Shown one piece after another: positions 47,789-59,320 of a DNA stretch of 64,000 nucleotides. The position numbers and the translations under genes are program-made. The stretch spans positions 682,001-746,000 of the forward strand of contig FLTS01000001.1 in NCBI GenBank assembly GCA_900078405.1, given 5' to 3'. Origin of the DNA: an uncultured Stenotrophomonas sp. (lineage in GTDB: Bacteria > Pseudomonadota > Gammaproteobacteria > Xanthomonadales > Xanthomonadaceae). Each line of letters opens with the position of its first letter. Within the stretch, counting starts at the first letter, position 1. The notes below the pieces were generated by a model. The model was not told the DNA's origin and ran no database searches. It worked only from the letters and a program-made list of their open reading frames with translations.

Positions 47789-48020
47789 GTTTGTTTTCGT
47801 GTGCTGACGGTGCCGGCTGAATGCGGTATTTGTCGCTTTTTGCCGGAAAGCCGGGTATCTTTCGCCCCACTGTGCTTGCAAGGGTCACCGTGAATCGTGG
47901 CCTGATGCAGCTGATCTCACCGATCCGCTCATCGTTCCGTTTTACCAATGCCTGCAACTCAGTCTCGGTGCCGATCCCGGTGGCCGCGATTTTTTCAATC
48001 CATAGTTCCAGGAGTTCGTA
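47789..48020 (+). ncRNA. long 5' leader of the cold-shock gene
   Basis: From the predicted start to the csp ATG there are about 230 untranslated bases, locally more A/T-rich than the genome and without a credible ORF. Long structured leaders are typical of cspA mRNAs, where they act as thermosensors. It ends in a good AGGAG ribosome site at 48010-48014. Structure was not computed. Confidence 0.45.
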
Positions 48021-48230
48021 ATGTCTGAGCGTCAGACCGGCACGGTGAAGTGGTTCAACGATGCCAAGGGTTTCGGTTTCATCACCCCGGAAAGCGGCCC
48101 CGACCTGTTCGTGCACTTCCGTGCCATCCAGGGCAACGGCTTCAAGTCGCTGCAGGAAGGCCAGAAGGTGACCTTCGTCGCCGTGCAGGGCCAGAAGGGC
48201 ATGCAGGCCGACCAGGTGCAGGCGCTGTAA
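48021..48230 (+). CDS. cspA: cold-shock protein (CspA family)
   Basis: A 69-residue single-domain OB-fold RNA chaperone. It has both RNA-binding motifs, KGFGFITPE (RNP1) and DLFVHFRAI (RNP2), after GTVKWFNDA. The usual FVHYSAI is replaced by FVHFRAI, a common variant in xanthomonads. A long leader precedes it and a terminator follows, so it is a single-gene unit. Confidence 0.96.
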   Translation: MSERQTGTVKWFNDAKGFGFITPESGPDLFVHFRAIQGNGFKSLQEGQKVTFVAVQGQKGMQADQVQAL

Positions 48231-48257
48231 TCCAGCCCCCGCAACCGCAAGGTCGCC

Positions 48258-48296
48258 AGAACGCCGGGAGCGCAAGCTTCCGGCGTTCTTCGTTTG
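48258..48296 (+). terminator. terminator after cspA
   Basis: AGAACGCCGGGAGC, loop GCAA and GCTTCCGGCGTTCT form a fourteen-pair stem with one G-T wobble, then TCGTTTG. It is 28 bases after the csp stop. Confidence 0.85.
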
Positions 48297-48306
48297 TCGC
48301 GCAGCA

Positions 48307-49872
48307 ATGATGTCTCCCGTATTCGACAACCGTTTCATCCGCGAACTGCCCGGCGATGCCGAGGCCGGCCCGCGTCGCCGCGAGGTGACGGGAGCGGCGT
48401 GGTCTCCTGTATCGCCCACGCCGGTGGCCGCGCCATGCCTGCTGGCCCACTCGCCGGAAGTGGCGGCGCTGCTGGGCTTCGATGCGGCAACCGTGCAGGC
48501 GCCGGGGTTTGCCGAGGTGTTCGGCGGCAACGCACTGTACCCGGGCATGCAGCCGTGGGCGGCCAGTTACGGCGGGCACCAGTTCGGCCATTGGGCCGGG
48601 CAATTGGGCGATGGTCGGGCCATTTCATTGGGCGAGTTGCTGGCCGATGGCCGGCGCTGGGAGCTGCAACTCAAGGGTGCCGGGCCGACGCCCTACTCGC
48701 GTGGTGCGGACGGCCGCGCGGTGCTGCGTTCGTCGATTCGTGAATTCCTGTGTTCGGAAGCCATGCACCACCTCGGCGTGCCGACCACGCGTGCATTGAG
48801 CCTGGTCGGTACCGGTGAGGCGGTGGTGCGCGACATGTTCTACGACGGCCACCCGCGTGCCGAGCCGGGCGCGGTGGTGTGCCGGGTGGCGCCGTCGTTC
48901 ATCCGCTTCGGCAGCTTCGAATTGCCGGCCGCGCGTGGCGAGACGGCGTTGCTGCGGCAATTGGTGGATTTCTGCATCGACCGCGATTTCGACCGCGATT
49001 TTCGGCATCTGCCGCCCGGTCCTTCGCGCGACGGCGACTGGTTCGCCGAGGTCTGCACGCGCACCGCAACGCTGGTCGCGCAGTGGATGCGGGTGGGTTT
49101 CGTGCACGGGGTGATGAACACCGACAACATGTCCATCCTCGGCCTGACGCTGGACTACGGCCCCTATGGCTGGGTGGAAGACTACGACCCGGACTGGACG
49201 CCCAACACCACCGACGCGCAGGGCCGGCGCTACCGCTTCGGCACGCAGATGCAGGTGGCGTACTGGAACCTGGTGCGGCTGGCGCAGGCCCTGTCGCCAC
49301 TGTTCGGCGAGGTGGCTCCGCTGCAGGCGGGGCTGGATGCGTTCCAGTCACGTTTCGCCGAAGAGGAGCGTCGGCACCTGCTCGCCAAGCTCGGCCTCGG
49401 CGATTACCGCGAGGGCGACGAGGCGCTGATGGCGCAGTTCCTGCAATTGCTGCACGACGGCGAGATGGACATGACCCTGGCCTTCCGGGCGCTGGCCGAC
49501 GTTGATCCGGCCCGGCCCGACGCCGCGGTGCTGGAAGGCGCGTTCTATTCCGCCACACGCCGGGCGCGGGCGATGCCGGCACTGCATGACTGGCTGCAGC
49601 GCCACGCTGCGCGGGTGCGCGACGAAGCGCTGCCCGCGGCCGGGCGCCGGCGCGCCATGCAGATGGCCAACCCGCTGTACGTGCCGCGCAACTGGTTGCT
49701 GCAACAGGCGATCGACCGCGCCGAGCAGGGTGACGTGGCCGGCATCGGCGAACTGCTGGACGTACTGCGCCATCCCTGCGACGAGCAACCCGGCCGCGGG
49801 TCTTTCGCGCAGCGCCGGCCGGAATGGGCGCGCGAACGGGCCGGGTGCTCGATGCTGTCATGCAGTTCCTGA
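48307..49872 (+). CDS. selO: protein adenylyltransferase SelO (YdiU family)
   Basis: A pseudokinase-fold enzyme that transfers AMP from ATP to protein Ser/Thr/Tyr, tied to redox control. The 521 residues contain the signature [40 protein letters not shown] and [20 protein letters not shown], with the N-T-D-N metal site. The C-terminus is CSMLSCSS, in which the Sec/Cys redox position of the family is cysteine. ATG 48307 or 48310 both fit. apt follows 16 bases after the stop, so the two may form an operon. Confidence 0.95.
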   Translation: MMSPVFDNRFIRELPGDAEAGPRRREVTGAAWSPVSPTPVAAPCLLAHSPEVAALLGFDAATVQAPGFAEVFGGNALYPGMQPWAASYGGHQFGHWAGQLGDGRAISLGELLADGRRWELQLKGAGPTPYSRGADGRAVLRSSIREFLCSEAMHHLGVPTTRALSLVGTGEAVVRDMFYDGHPRAEPGAVVCRVAPSFIRFGSFELPAARGETALLRQLVDFCIDRDFDRDFRHLPPGPSRDGDWFAEVCTRTATLVAQWMRVGFVHGVMNTDNMSILGLTLDYGPYGWVEDYDPDWTPNTTDAQGRRYRFGTQMQVAYWNLVRLAQALSPLFGEVAPLQAGLDAFQSRFAEEERRHLLAKLGLGDYREGDEALMAQFLQLLHDGEMDMTLAFRALADVDPARPDAAVLEGAFYSATRRARAMPALHDWLQRHAARVRDEALPAAGRRRAMQMANPLYVPRNWLLQQAIDRAEQGDVAGIGELLDVLRHPCDEQPGRGSFAQRRPEWARERAGCSMLSCSS

Positions 49873-49888
49873 TCTTCTTTACGACACA

Positions 49889-50428
49889 ATGGCCGACATG
49901 ACCGATACCTATCCCGACTGGGCCGGCGCGATCCGCGACGTGGCCGATTTCCCCAAACCCGGCATCCTGTTCAAGGACATAACGCCACTGCTGGCCGACG
50001 CCCCCGGCTTCCGCGCGGCGATCGCGGCGATGGCCGCACCCTGGCGCGCCGCCAACGTGCAGGCGGTGCTGGGCGTGGAGGCGCGTGGCTTCATCCTCGG
50101 TGCCGCGCTGGCGCTGGAACTGGGCGCGGGCTTCGTGCCGGTGCGCAAGCCGGGCAAGCTGCCCGGCGCCACGCTGGTGCAGGCGTATGCGCTGGAATAC
50201 GGCAGCGACCGCATCGAAGTCTGTGCGGAGGCCGTCGCACCAGGTACGCGGGTGTTGCTGGTCGATGACGTGCTGGCCACTGGCGGCACCCTGGCCGCGG
50301 CGCTGTTGCTGGCACAGCGGCTGGAGGCCGAGGTGCTGGGTGCGGCGGTGCTGGTGGAGCTGGACGGGCTGGGCGGTCGCCAGCGCCTGCCTGTCGGCCT
50401 GCCGTTGCAGGCCACGCTGGTGTATTGA
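49889..50428 (+). CDS. apt: adenine phosphoribosyltransferase
   Basis: Salvages adenine to AMP with PRPP. The 179 residues include [36 protein letters not shown] and the PRPP loop [21 protein letters not shown] 49889 (MADMTDTYP) or 49898 are both possible. It is probably co-transcribed with selO; both products meet at AMP metabolism, though a functional link is inference. Confidence 0.96.
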   Translation: MADMTDTYPDWAGAIRDVADFPKPGILFKDITPLLADAPGFRAAIAAMAAPWRAANVQAVLGVEARGFILGAALALELGAGFVPVRKPGKLPGATLVQAYALEYGSDRIEVCAEAVAPGTRVLLVDDVLATGGTLAAALLLAQRLEAEVLGAAVLVELDGLGGRQRLPVGLPLQATLVY

Positions 50429-50526
50429 GCGGGGCCGGCCCCGTGGGTGCCGGGCTTGCCCGGCACGGGGTTTGGCCGGCACGGGGTTTGGCCGGCAACG
50501 CCGGATGCGGGGCAAGCCCCGCATCC
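50429..50526. repeat. composite palindrome and tandem repeat cluster
   Basis: Between apt and convergent dbpA lie GTGCCGGGCTTGCCCGGCAC (50447-50466) and two perfect tandem copies of the 16-mer CCGGCACGGGGTTTGG (50460-50491). GGATGCGGGGC and GCCCCGCATCC follow as a hairpin (50503-50526). The elements share GGGCTTGCC-like cores with the repeat at 56107. They could terminate both genes. Confidence 0.7.
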
Positions 50527-50540
50527 GCGACCGGCGCGCT

Positions 50541-51917
<1,377 letters not shown>

Positions 51918-51947
51918 GCGGCATTTTCGCAGATGGCGCGGATGAAT

Positions 51948-52015
51948 GTAGGAGCGACGCGAGTCGCGACCGGGCTTCATCGGGAAGGCTCCATCGCGAC
52001 TTGCGTCGCTCCTAC
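51948..52015. repeat. GTAG-type REP palindrome that ends yeiH
   Basis: GTAGGAGCGACGCGAGTCGCGAC at the left and ATCGCGACTTGCGTCGCTCCTAC at the right. The right-hand GTAG (minus strand, 52015-52012) contains the TAG stop codon of the yeiH-like gene. The left end lies 31 bases upstream of the dbpA ATG. Confidence 0.87.
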
Positions 52016-53094
52016 GGGATGGCGCGCACGGCCAGGTTGATCAGCATCCCGCCACCCAGCAGCCAGGCGAACAGCAGCGCCGCCAGCAGCATCGGCCGCA
52101 GGCCGGCGCGGCGCAGCGTCGAGGCCCGCGTGGTCAGGCCCAGCGCCGCCATCGCCATTGCCAGCAGCGCGGTGTCCAACCCGACCAGCACTTCGACCAG
52201 CGGTGCCGGCAGCAAGCGCAGCGAGTTGAATGCGACCATGCCGATGAAGCCGAAGGCAAACCACGGGACGTTGGGTGCCGGCCGCGGACCACCATTCGTT
52301 TCCCGCCCGTGCGCCAGCAGCAGCGACAGGCCCAGCAGGAAGGGCGCCAGCATCATCACCCGCACCATCTTGGTGATCACTGCGGCATCGGTGGCCTGCG
52401 GGCTGATTGCCCGGCCGGCGGCCACCACCTGCGCCACTTCGTGCACGGTGGCGCCGGTGAATATGCCGAAGCCGGCCTCGTCCAGCGGCATCCAGCCGGC
52501 GTCCACGCCCCACCGGTACAGCAGCGGCCAGGCGAACATGGCCAGCGTACCGAATACCACCACGGTGGCCACGGCGACGGCCACCTGCTCGGCCCGGCCC
52601 TTGACCACCGGTGCGGTCGCCATCACCGCGGCGGCCCCGCAGATGGAGCTGCCGGCGCCGATCAGCAGGGCGGTGCCGGGCTCCAGCTTCAGCACCCGGC
52701 AGCCCAGCCACCCTGCCAGAGCGAAGGTCGAGCACAGCACCAGCGCATCGACCAGTACGCCGCGGGCGCCGATCTGGGCGACGTCCTGCAAGGTCAGGCG
52801 CAGGCCGTAGAGGACGATGCCGGCGCGCAGCAGGGTGCCCTTGGCGAAACCCACGCCTGTGCCGGCGCGGGAGGACAGCGTGCCGGGGAAGACATTGCCG
52901 ACGGCGATGCCGAGCGCGATCGCCAGTGTCAGCGTGCCGATGCCGTGTACCTGCAATGGCGGCAGGCTGCCCAGCCATGCCGCCAGCCCGGCGGTGGCGG
53001 CGGCCAGCAACAGGCCGGGCAGGCGGGGTGATGCGGGGCGCTCCAGCCCTTGTGTGACAGTGCTCATGACGACGGTAATCAGAAGGTGGCCCAT
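52012..53094 (-). CDS. yeiH: YeiH-family putative sulfate exporter membrane protein
   Basis: A polytopic inner-membrane protein of 360 residues with about ten hydrophobic helices. Family landmarks are TLTLAIALGIAVGNVFPGTL, GTLLRAGIVLYGLRLTLQD, LLIGAGSSICGAAAVMATAP, the central FTGATVHEVAQVVAAGRA and MVRVMMLAPFLLGLS. These fit the YeiH/UPF0324 family, for which sulfate or sulfite export is only a proposal. ATG 53094 has GGGA nearby; ATG 53067 would be nine codons shorter. It is divergent from a YeiE-like LysR gene, the same arrangement as in enterobacteria. Confidence 0.9.
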   Translation of the reverse strand: MGHLLITVVMSTVTQGLERPASPRLPGLLLAAATAGLAAWLGSLPPLQVHGIGTLTLAIALGIAVGNVFPGTLSSRAGTGVGFAKGTLLRAGIVLYGLRLTLQDVAQIGARGVLVDALVLCSTFALAGWLGCRVLKLEPGTALLIGAGSSICGAAAVMATAPVVKGRAEQVAVAVATVVVFGTLAMFAWPLLYRWGVDAGWMPLDEAGFGIFTGATVHEVAQVVAAGRAISPQATDAAVITKMVRVMMLAPFLLGLSLLLAHGRETNGGPRPAPNVPWFAFGFIGMVAFNSLRLLPAPLVEVLVGLDTALLAMAMAALGLTTRASTLRRAGLRPMLLAALLFAWLLGGGMLINLAVRAIP

Positions 53095-53106
53095 GCTGAT
53101 CCCGGT

Positions 53107-53160
53107 TGTTTTATTGGTAAAACGGATAATATTTCTGCATTCAATCTGTTTTATGGGTAA
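53107..53160. promoter_or_regulatory. phased direct-repeat operator between yeiH and its LysR gene
   Basis: TGTTTTATTGGTAA (53107-53120) and TGTTTTATGGGTAA (53147-53160) match at 13 of 14 bases. They start exactly 40 bases apart, about four helical turns. The first is also part of a perfect inverted repeat, GTTTTA-TTGG-TAAAAC (53108-53123). The pair is a strong candidate binding site for the adjacent LysR protein. Confidence 0.65.
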
Positions 53161-53163
53161 GTT

Positions 53164-54063
53164 GTGCACTTGTCGCTGCGCCAATTGCAGATCTTCTCGG
53201 CCATTGCCGAGGCAGGCACCACCACTGCGGCCGGCGAGGCCATCGGGTTGTCGCAATCGGCGGTAAGCGCCGCGCTGAGCGAACTGGAAAACCTGCTGGG
53301 GCTGGCACTGTTCGACCGCATCGGCCGCCGGCTGGTGCTCAACGGCCACGGGCAGGCACTGTTGCCGGAGGCGCGCATGTTGCTGGCCGGCATGGCCGAC
53401 ATCGAGCGCCGTTTCCGCACCGCCGATGAAATGCACGCGCCGGTGCATTGGCGGGTGGGGGCCAGCACCACCATCGGCAACTACCTGATGCCGGCGCGCA
53501 TCGCCGGTTTGCAGCAGCGCAACGGGCAGGCCCGGGTCGATCTGGTGATCGGCAACACCCGCGAGGTGGTGGCTGCGGTGCAGCGGCTGGAGGTGGACAT
53601 CGGCCTGATCGAAGGCCCGTGTCATGCGCCGGGGCTGGACGTGGCGGCCTGGCAGCAGGACGAATTGCTGGTCGTGTTCGGCGAGGGCCATCGGCATGCG
53701 GCTGGACTGCGCGCCGGTGTCGACATGGCGCAGCTGCGGCAGGCACGCTGGCTGCTGCGCGAACCCGGCTCCGGCACCCGCGAGGCGGCCGAGCAGGCCT
53801 TGCTGCCGCACCTGCATGGCTTTGCCGAGGTGCTGCAACTGGGGGGCACCGAGGCGATCAAGCAGGGCGCGGTGGCCGGGCTGGGGCTGGCCTGCCTGTC
53901 ACGGCATGCGGTGGCCGACCTCGTCGCGCTCGGCAGGCTGCAGGTGCTGTCCACGCCATTGCCGCCGCTGCGGCGCCAGCTGTGGGTGGTGCGCCACCCC
54001 GGAAAGCGCGTGCCGGCCAGCCTGCGGCAGTTGCTGGCATTGCCGCCGGATGTCCTTGCGTAG
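53164..54063 (+). CDS. LysR-family regulator, YeiE-like
   Basis: A 299-residue regulator starting at a GTG. The winged helix-turn-helix has LRQLQIFSAIAEAGTTTAAG and AIGLSQSAVSAALSELENLL. The effector domain includes ASTTIGNYLMPARIAGLQQR and EPGSGTREAAEQALLPHL, close to the CysL/YeiE group. It is divergent from yeiH, which it probably regulates, perhaps in response to sulfite as reported for enterobacterial YeiE. The start overlaps the second copy of the direct repeat region, which suggests autoregulation. Confidence 0.92.
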   Translation: MHLSLRQLQIFSAIAEAGTTTAAGEAIGLSQSAVSAALSELENLLGLALFDRIGRRLVLNGHGQALLPEARMLLAGMADIERRFRTADEMHAPVHWRVGASTTIGNYLMPARIAGLQQRNGQARVDLVIGNTREVVAAVQRLEVDIGLIEGPCHAPGLDVAAWQQDELLVVFGEGHRHAAGLRAGVDMAQLRQARWLLREPGSGTREAAEQALLPHLHGFAEVLQLGGTEAIKQGAVAGLGLACLSRHAVADLVALGRLQVLSTPLPPLRRQLWVVRHPGKRVPASLRQLLALPPDVLA

Positions 54064-54162
54064 ACCTGGGCAGCGCCCCCGCGCTGCATGCGCGCAGCGG
54101 AAAACCCGGTCGGGGGGGGGAGCCCCGACCTGCGCTGCCGCCGCAGCCCGTACAATGCGCGG

Positions 54163-56055
<1,893 letters not shown>

Positions 56056-56106
56056 AGGCCACGCGAAGCGCGGATGCGCGGGCTGCGTTGGCCCACGCCG
56101 GGCCAC

Positions 56107-56178
56107 GTAGCTGCGGGGGCTTGCCCCGCAGAGGGGCGTTGCCGGGAAACCCCGGTACGGGGCAAGCCCCGTACCTAC
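56107..56178. repeat. GTAG-ended palindrome that ends the barstar gene
   Basis: GTAGCTGCGGGGGCTTGCCCCGCAG at the left and CGGTACGGGGCAAGCCCCGTACCTAC at the right, two linked hairpins. The right end read on the minus strand is GTAG, and its TAG (56177-56175) is the stop codon of the barstar gene. The core differs from the GTCGCGAC family. Confidence 0.75.
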
Positions 56179-56603
56179 GACTCCATCATGTCGTCGGGCA
56201 GTTCCAGGAAGGCCCAGAACGGCACGCCGTCTTCGGCCCAGCTGGCCGTCGCTTCGGCCAGCACGTCCAGCAGCATGTCGAAATCGCCACGGCTGCCGTG
56301 GCGCAGGTCCCCGGCCTCGCCGAACAGCAACGCATAGCCGTTGGCCGGCAACCAGGACAGGTCGCGCAGCGCGTCGGACAGCGCATCCCAGTTGCGGCCG
56401 AGGCCGGCCGGGAAATCCAGCTGGGTGGCGATGCGCAACAGCAGGGTGCGCTTGTCGGTGCAGGTTTCCAGATCGATGCGCAGCACCTTCAGGCCGGCAT
56501 CGCGGGCGACTGCGGCCAGCCCGCCGAGGTCGCCGTGCCCCACCGCATAGACGCCGGCCTGCGCGGCGTCTTCCAGCCCCATGTCGAAACCGCTGTCACT
56601 CAT
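56175..56603 (-). CDS. barstar-family RNase inhibitor
   Basis: A 142-residue cytoplasmic inhibitor of the neighbouring guanyl-specific ribonuclease. The barstar motif is visible as FPAGLGRNWDALSDALRDLS, matching the helix and loop that insert into the RNase active site (aspartates in D-A-L-x-D). It also has DLETCTDKRTLLLRIATQL before it and FWAFLELPDD near the end. The N-terminal ~25 residues are an extension. Its ATG overlaps the last eight bases of the RNase gene, so toxin and inhibitor are translationally coupled. Its stop is in the GTAG palindrome. Confidence 0.9.
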   Translation of the reverse strand: MSDSGFDMGLEDAAQAGVYAVGHGDLGGLAAVARDAGLKVLRIDLETCTDKRTLLLRIATQLDFPAGLGRNWDALSDALRDLSWLPANGYALLFGEAGDLRHGSRGDFDMLLDVLAEATASWAEDGVPFWAFLELPDDMMES

Positions 56604-57057
56604 GGCGTTCTCCATTGGCCGGCACGTGGAAGCTGCGGAAGCTCTCGTAGTGGTCGTCGGTGTAGTACCAGGCTTCGGGCGGGTCGCCACCGGTAACGAT
56701 GCGGCGTGCGCCGCGGTGCGAAAGGCCGGGCGTGTCCACGGTGTATTCGCGGTAATGGCCGCGTGGGCGCTGTGGCAGACGCTGCTCGCGGTTGCCGAAT
56801 ACGCTGCCGTCCTGCCGGTGCGGGAACGGGCCGCCGCGCCGGATCAGGGCGATGGTGTCGCGTGCCTCGCGCGGCAGGAAGGCCGGCAGCGCGTCACCTG
56901 CGGGAGCGGCCGCTGGCGCCTGTTCGACCTGCGCTGCGGCGCCGGCTTCCAGCGCGGGGGCGAACTGCGGCGTGGCCGGGCGTTGCAGTTCGCGCATGCC
57001 CCACAGGCCTGCCACGAGCAGGAACAGGGCGACGAACAGGAGCAGGGGCTTGCGCAT
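56596..57057 (-). CDS. secreted or membrane-anchored guanyl-specific ribonuclease (RNase Sa/barnase family)
   Basis: A 153-residue protein. Residues 5-21 form a hydrophobic signal or anchor helix, residues 25-60 an Ala/Pro-rich linker and residues 62-143 an RNase Sa-like domain: [50 protein letters not shown] and [11 protein letters not shown]. All four catalytic residues of RNase Sa have counterparts: Glu104, Arg115, Arg119 and His136. It cleaves RNA after guanine. The barstar gene follows, overlapping by eight bases. The purpose may be nutritional, competitive or toxin-antitoxin-like; no secretion or contact-dependent delivery domain is attached. Confidence 0.9.
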   Translation of the reverse strand: MRKPLLLFVALFLLVAGLWGMRELQRPATPQFAPALEAGAAAQVEQAPAAAPAGDALPAFLPREARDTIALIRRGGPFPHRQDGSVFGNREQRLPQRPRGHYREYTVDTPGLSHRGARRIVTGGDPPEAWYYTDDHYESFRSFHVPANGERHE

Positions 57058-57289
57058 GGCGATGGGACTTGCGGGGGATGCCGGATTATCGCGCCTGCGC
57101 GCAATGATGTTTGAACGGCGGGTTCACGGCCGGGTTCACGCTGGAATAACAACAGTGCAAGCCATGACCCGATGGGTTCGCGGGACAGTGTTTTTCCCGC
57201 CGTCACCCTTGGTATGTGGGGGCTTCGTCCCTACCATTGGAGGTGCAACGCCCGGCCGTCGCCGGACGAAAACCCCCAGGAGATTCCTC

Positions 57290-57901
57290 ATGGCCTACAC
57301 CCTGCCCAAGCTGCCCTACGCGTACGACGCCCTCGAACCGCACATCGACGCGGCCACGATGGAAATCCATCACTCCAAGCACCACCAGACCTACATCAAC
57401 AACGTCAACGCCGCGCTGGAAGGCACCGAGTACGCCGACCTGCCGGTCGAGGAGCTGGTGAAGAAGACCAAGTCGCTGCCGGAGAATCTGCAGGGCCCGG
57501 TGCGCAACAACGGTGGCGGCCATGCCAACCACAGCCTGTTCTGGACGGTGATGTCGCCCAACGGCGGCGGTGCGCCGGTCGGCGAGGTGGGCAAGGCCAT
57601 CGACGCGCAGCTGGGTGGTTTCGACAAGTTCAAGGAAGCCTTCACCAAGGCCGCGCTGACCCGCTTCGGCTCGGGCTGGGCGTGGCTGAGCGTGACCCCG
57701 GACAAGAAGGTGGTCGTGGAATCCTCGGCCAACCAGGACAGCCCGCTGATGCAGGGCAATACGCCCGTGCTGGGGCTGGACGTGTGGGAACACGCGTATT
57801 ACCTGAAATACCAGAACCGCCGCCCGGAATACATCGGCGCGTTCTTCAACGTGGTCGACTGGAACGAGGTCGAGCGCCGTTATCAGGAAGCCATCGCCTG
57901 A
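57290..57901 (+). CDS. sodA: superoxide dismutase, Mn type
   Basis: Detoxifies superoxide in the cytoplasm. The 203 residues contain [20 protein letters not shown] (first ligand His), [14 protein letters not shown] (second), and [16 protein letters not shown] (Asp and His ligands, signature). The presence of ANQDSPL, with glutamine at the position typical of manganese enzymes, supports Mn over Fe, though cambialistic use is possible. CCAGGAG precedes ATG 57290. It ends in a very strong terminator. Confidence 0.96.
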   Translation: MAYTLPKLPYAYDALEPHIDAATMEIHHSKHHQTYINNVNAALEGTEYADLPVEELVKKTKSLPENLQGPVRNNGGGHANHSLFWTVMSPNGGGAPVGEVGKAIDAQLGGFDKFKEAFTKAALTRFGSGWAWLSVTPDKKVVVESSANQDSPLMQGNTPVLGLDVWEHAYYLKYQNRRPEYIGAFFNVVDWNEVERRYQEAIA

Positions 57902-57943
57902 CCGTGCGGCCCTGCGGTGCGGGGCCCGCCGAAGGTGGTTGCA

Positions 57944-57982
57944 GGCAACGGCCGGGCGTCATCGCCCGGCCGTTGCCGTTTC
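57944..57982 (+). terminator. terminator after sodA
   Basis: GGCAACGGCCGGGCG, loop TCAT and CGCCCGGCCGTTGCC form a perfect fifteen-pair stem, followed by GTTTCC. It lies between sodA and the convergent lipoprotein gene. Confidence 0.85.
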
Positions 57983-58016
57983 CGGAACCCGTTGCGCGGG
58001 CTTCCGGCGCTACCAC

Positions 58017-59165
58017 TCAGTCGCGGCGGCAACCGACGCCGCTGCACTGGAGCGTGTTGAAGTCGTAGACGGTGGAATGGCCGGGCGTCCCGGTTGGTCC
58101 GGGCACGCCCGCGGGAACATAGAACGTGGCCGAGTGGGCGCCGTACAGGCCGGCCGGGAAGCGGAACGGCTTGAGTACCACGTAGCCGTTGTGCGGCAGG
58201 CCGCGCTGCGCGGGCGGCGCGCCACCGGCAATGGGCGGGATGTCCTGTTGCGCGCGTTGCGCGGCCATGCCCGTGTTCCATGCCTGTATGTCGGCCAGCG
58301 TGACCGGGCGCAGCACGCCTTGGGACACTGCATGCTGCAACGCCGCCGGGCCGGCCAGCTGCGAATCGGGCAGACGGAAGCTCTCCACGCGCGGGGCGTC
58401 GCGGCGGGTCTGCAACTGCGTGCCCGGGGACAGTGCATCGCCCACCACCACCTTGCCGTCGCGGGCGGGGTAGAGCATGTCCACCGGCTGCCCGAACAGG
58501 CGCCGTGCCATCGGGTTGAGCCGCTCGGCCCGCTCCGGGCTCACGTAATTGGAACCACAGCTGCCGCGGTTGTCGTAGGTGCTGACCAGCACCGGTACCG
58601 TCGCCGGCAGGCCGGTGACCACCTGCTTGTGGTAACCGCTGACGAACACCGCCACCAGCGCGGTGCCCTGGCTCCAGCCGATGCTCCATACCGTCGGCTC
58701 GTAGGCACCGAGCATCAGGATCACCGGCGCCTGCGGCTGGTTGACCGCCACCTCCATCAGCGTGGCCTCGTGGCCGCTGTCGTCGATCTGGAAGCCCAGC
58801 TTGCGCCCGGAATACGCGCCGGCGGCATGGACCTTGGTGCCGGCCGGAATTGCCAACCCATCGAAACCGCAGGCATCGAGCGGTGCCGGCGCCGGATGCG
58901 CGGAGAACGCGAAGGGCCGGGTATCAGCGGCGGCTTCCGCCGGGCCTGCCGGTGGCTGGTAAGTGCCGTCGACGGTCATCGACAGCGGTGTGGCGGAATC
59001 CTCGGCACTGGTGGCCTTCGCGGACGGGCCGGCAGCGGGAGCATCGTCCCGTGCCCCGGCATCGACCGGCGACACGGTGGCATCACCGGTGGATGCCCCG
59101 GAAGGCGGTTTGCAGCCGGGCAGGAACAGGACGAGAAGCGACAACAGCGGCAGCAGGCGAGGCAT
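58017..59165 (-). CDS. lipoprotein of unknown function
   Basis: A 382-residue lipoprotein: the signal MPRLLPLLSLLVLFLPGC puts the lipid cysteine at 18. It is followed by a low-complexity Ala/Asp/Pro stretch (to about residue 80), probably a tether. The C-terminal two thirds look like one or two beta-rich domains (VNQPQAPVILMLGAYEPTVW, WSIGWSQGTALVAVFVSGYH, VLVSTYDNRGSCGSNYVSPE). There are four cysteines in the mature part, including CSGVGCRRD at the very end. No family recognised. The open frame extends upstream to 59222, but a start before the signal is unlikely. Confidence 0.82.
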   Translation of the reverse strand: MPRLLPLLSLLVLFLPGCKPPSGASTGDATVSPVDAGARDDAPAAGPSAKATSAEDSATPLSMTVDGTYQPPAGPAEAAADTRPFAFSAHPAPAPLDACGFDGLAIPAGTKVHAAGAYSGRKLGFQIDDSGHEATLMEVAVNQPQAPVILMLGAYEPTVWSIGWSQGTALVAVFVSGYHKQVVTGLPATVPVLVSTYDNRGSCGSNYVSPERAERLNPMARRLFGQPVDMLYPARDGKVVVGDALSPGTQLQTRRDAPRVESFRLPDSQLAGPAALQHAVSQGVLRPVTLADIQAWNTGMAAQRAQQDIPPIAGGAPPAQRGLPHNGYVVLKPFRFPAGLYGAHSATFYVPAGVPGPTGTPGHSTVYDFNTLQCSGVGCRRD

Positions 59166-59320
59166 CCGTGCGACTCCGGGAGGGTGTGCGGCGACTGTAG
59201 CCGAGCCACGGCCGGCGGCCAATGTGCGTCCGCCGCCATTGCAATGGGTGCATCGGCAGGGGCGGCGACCCGGCCCGATGCGTTAGGCTTGCACCCTTTG
59301 CACGACAGGATCGCCAGCAG

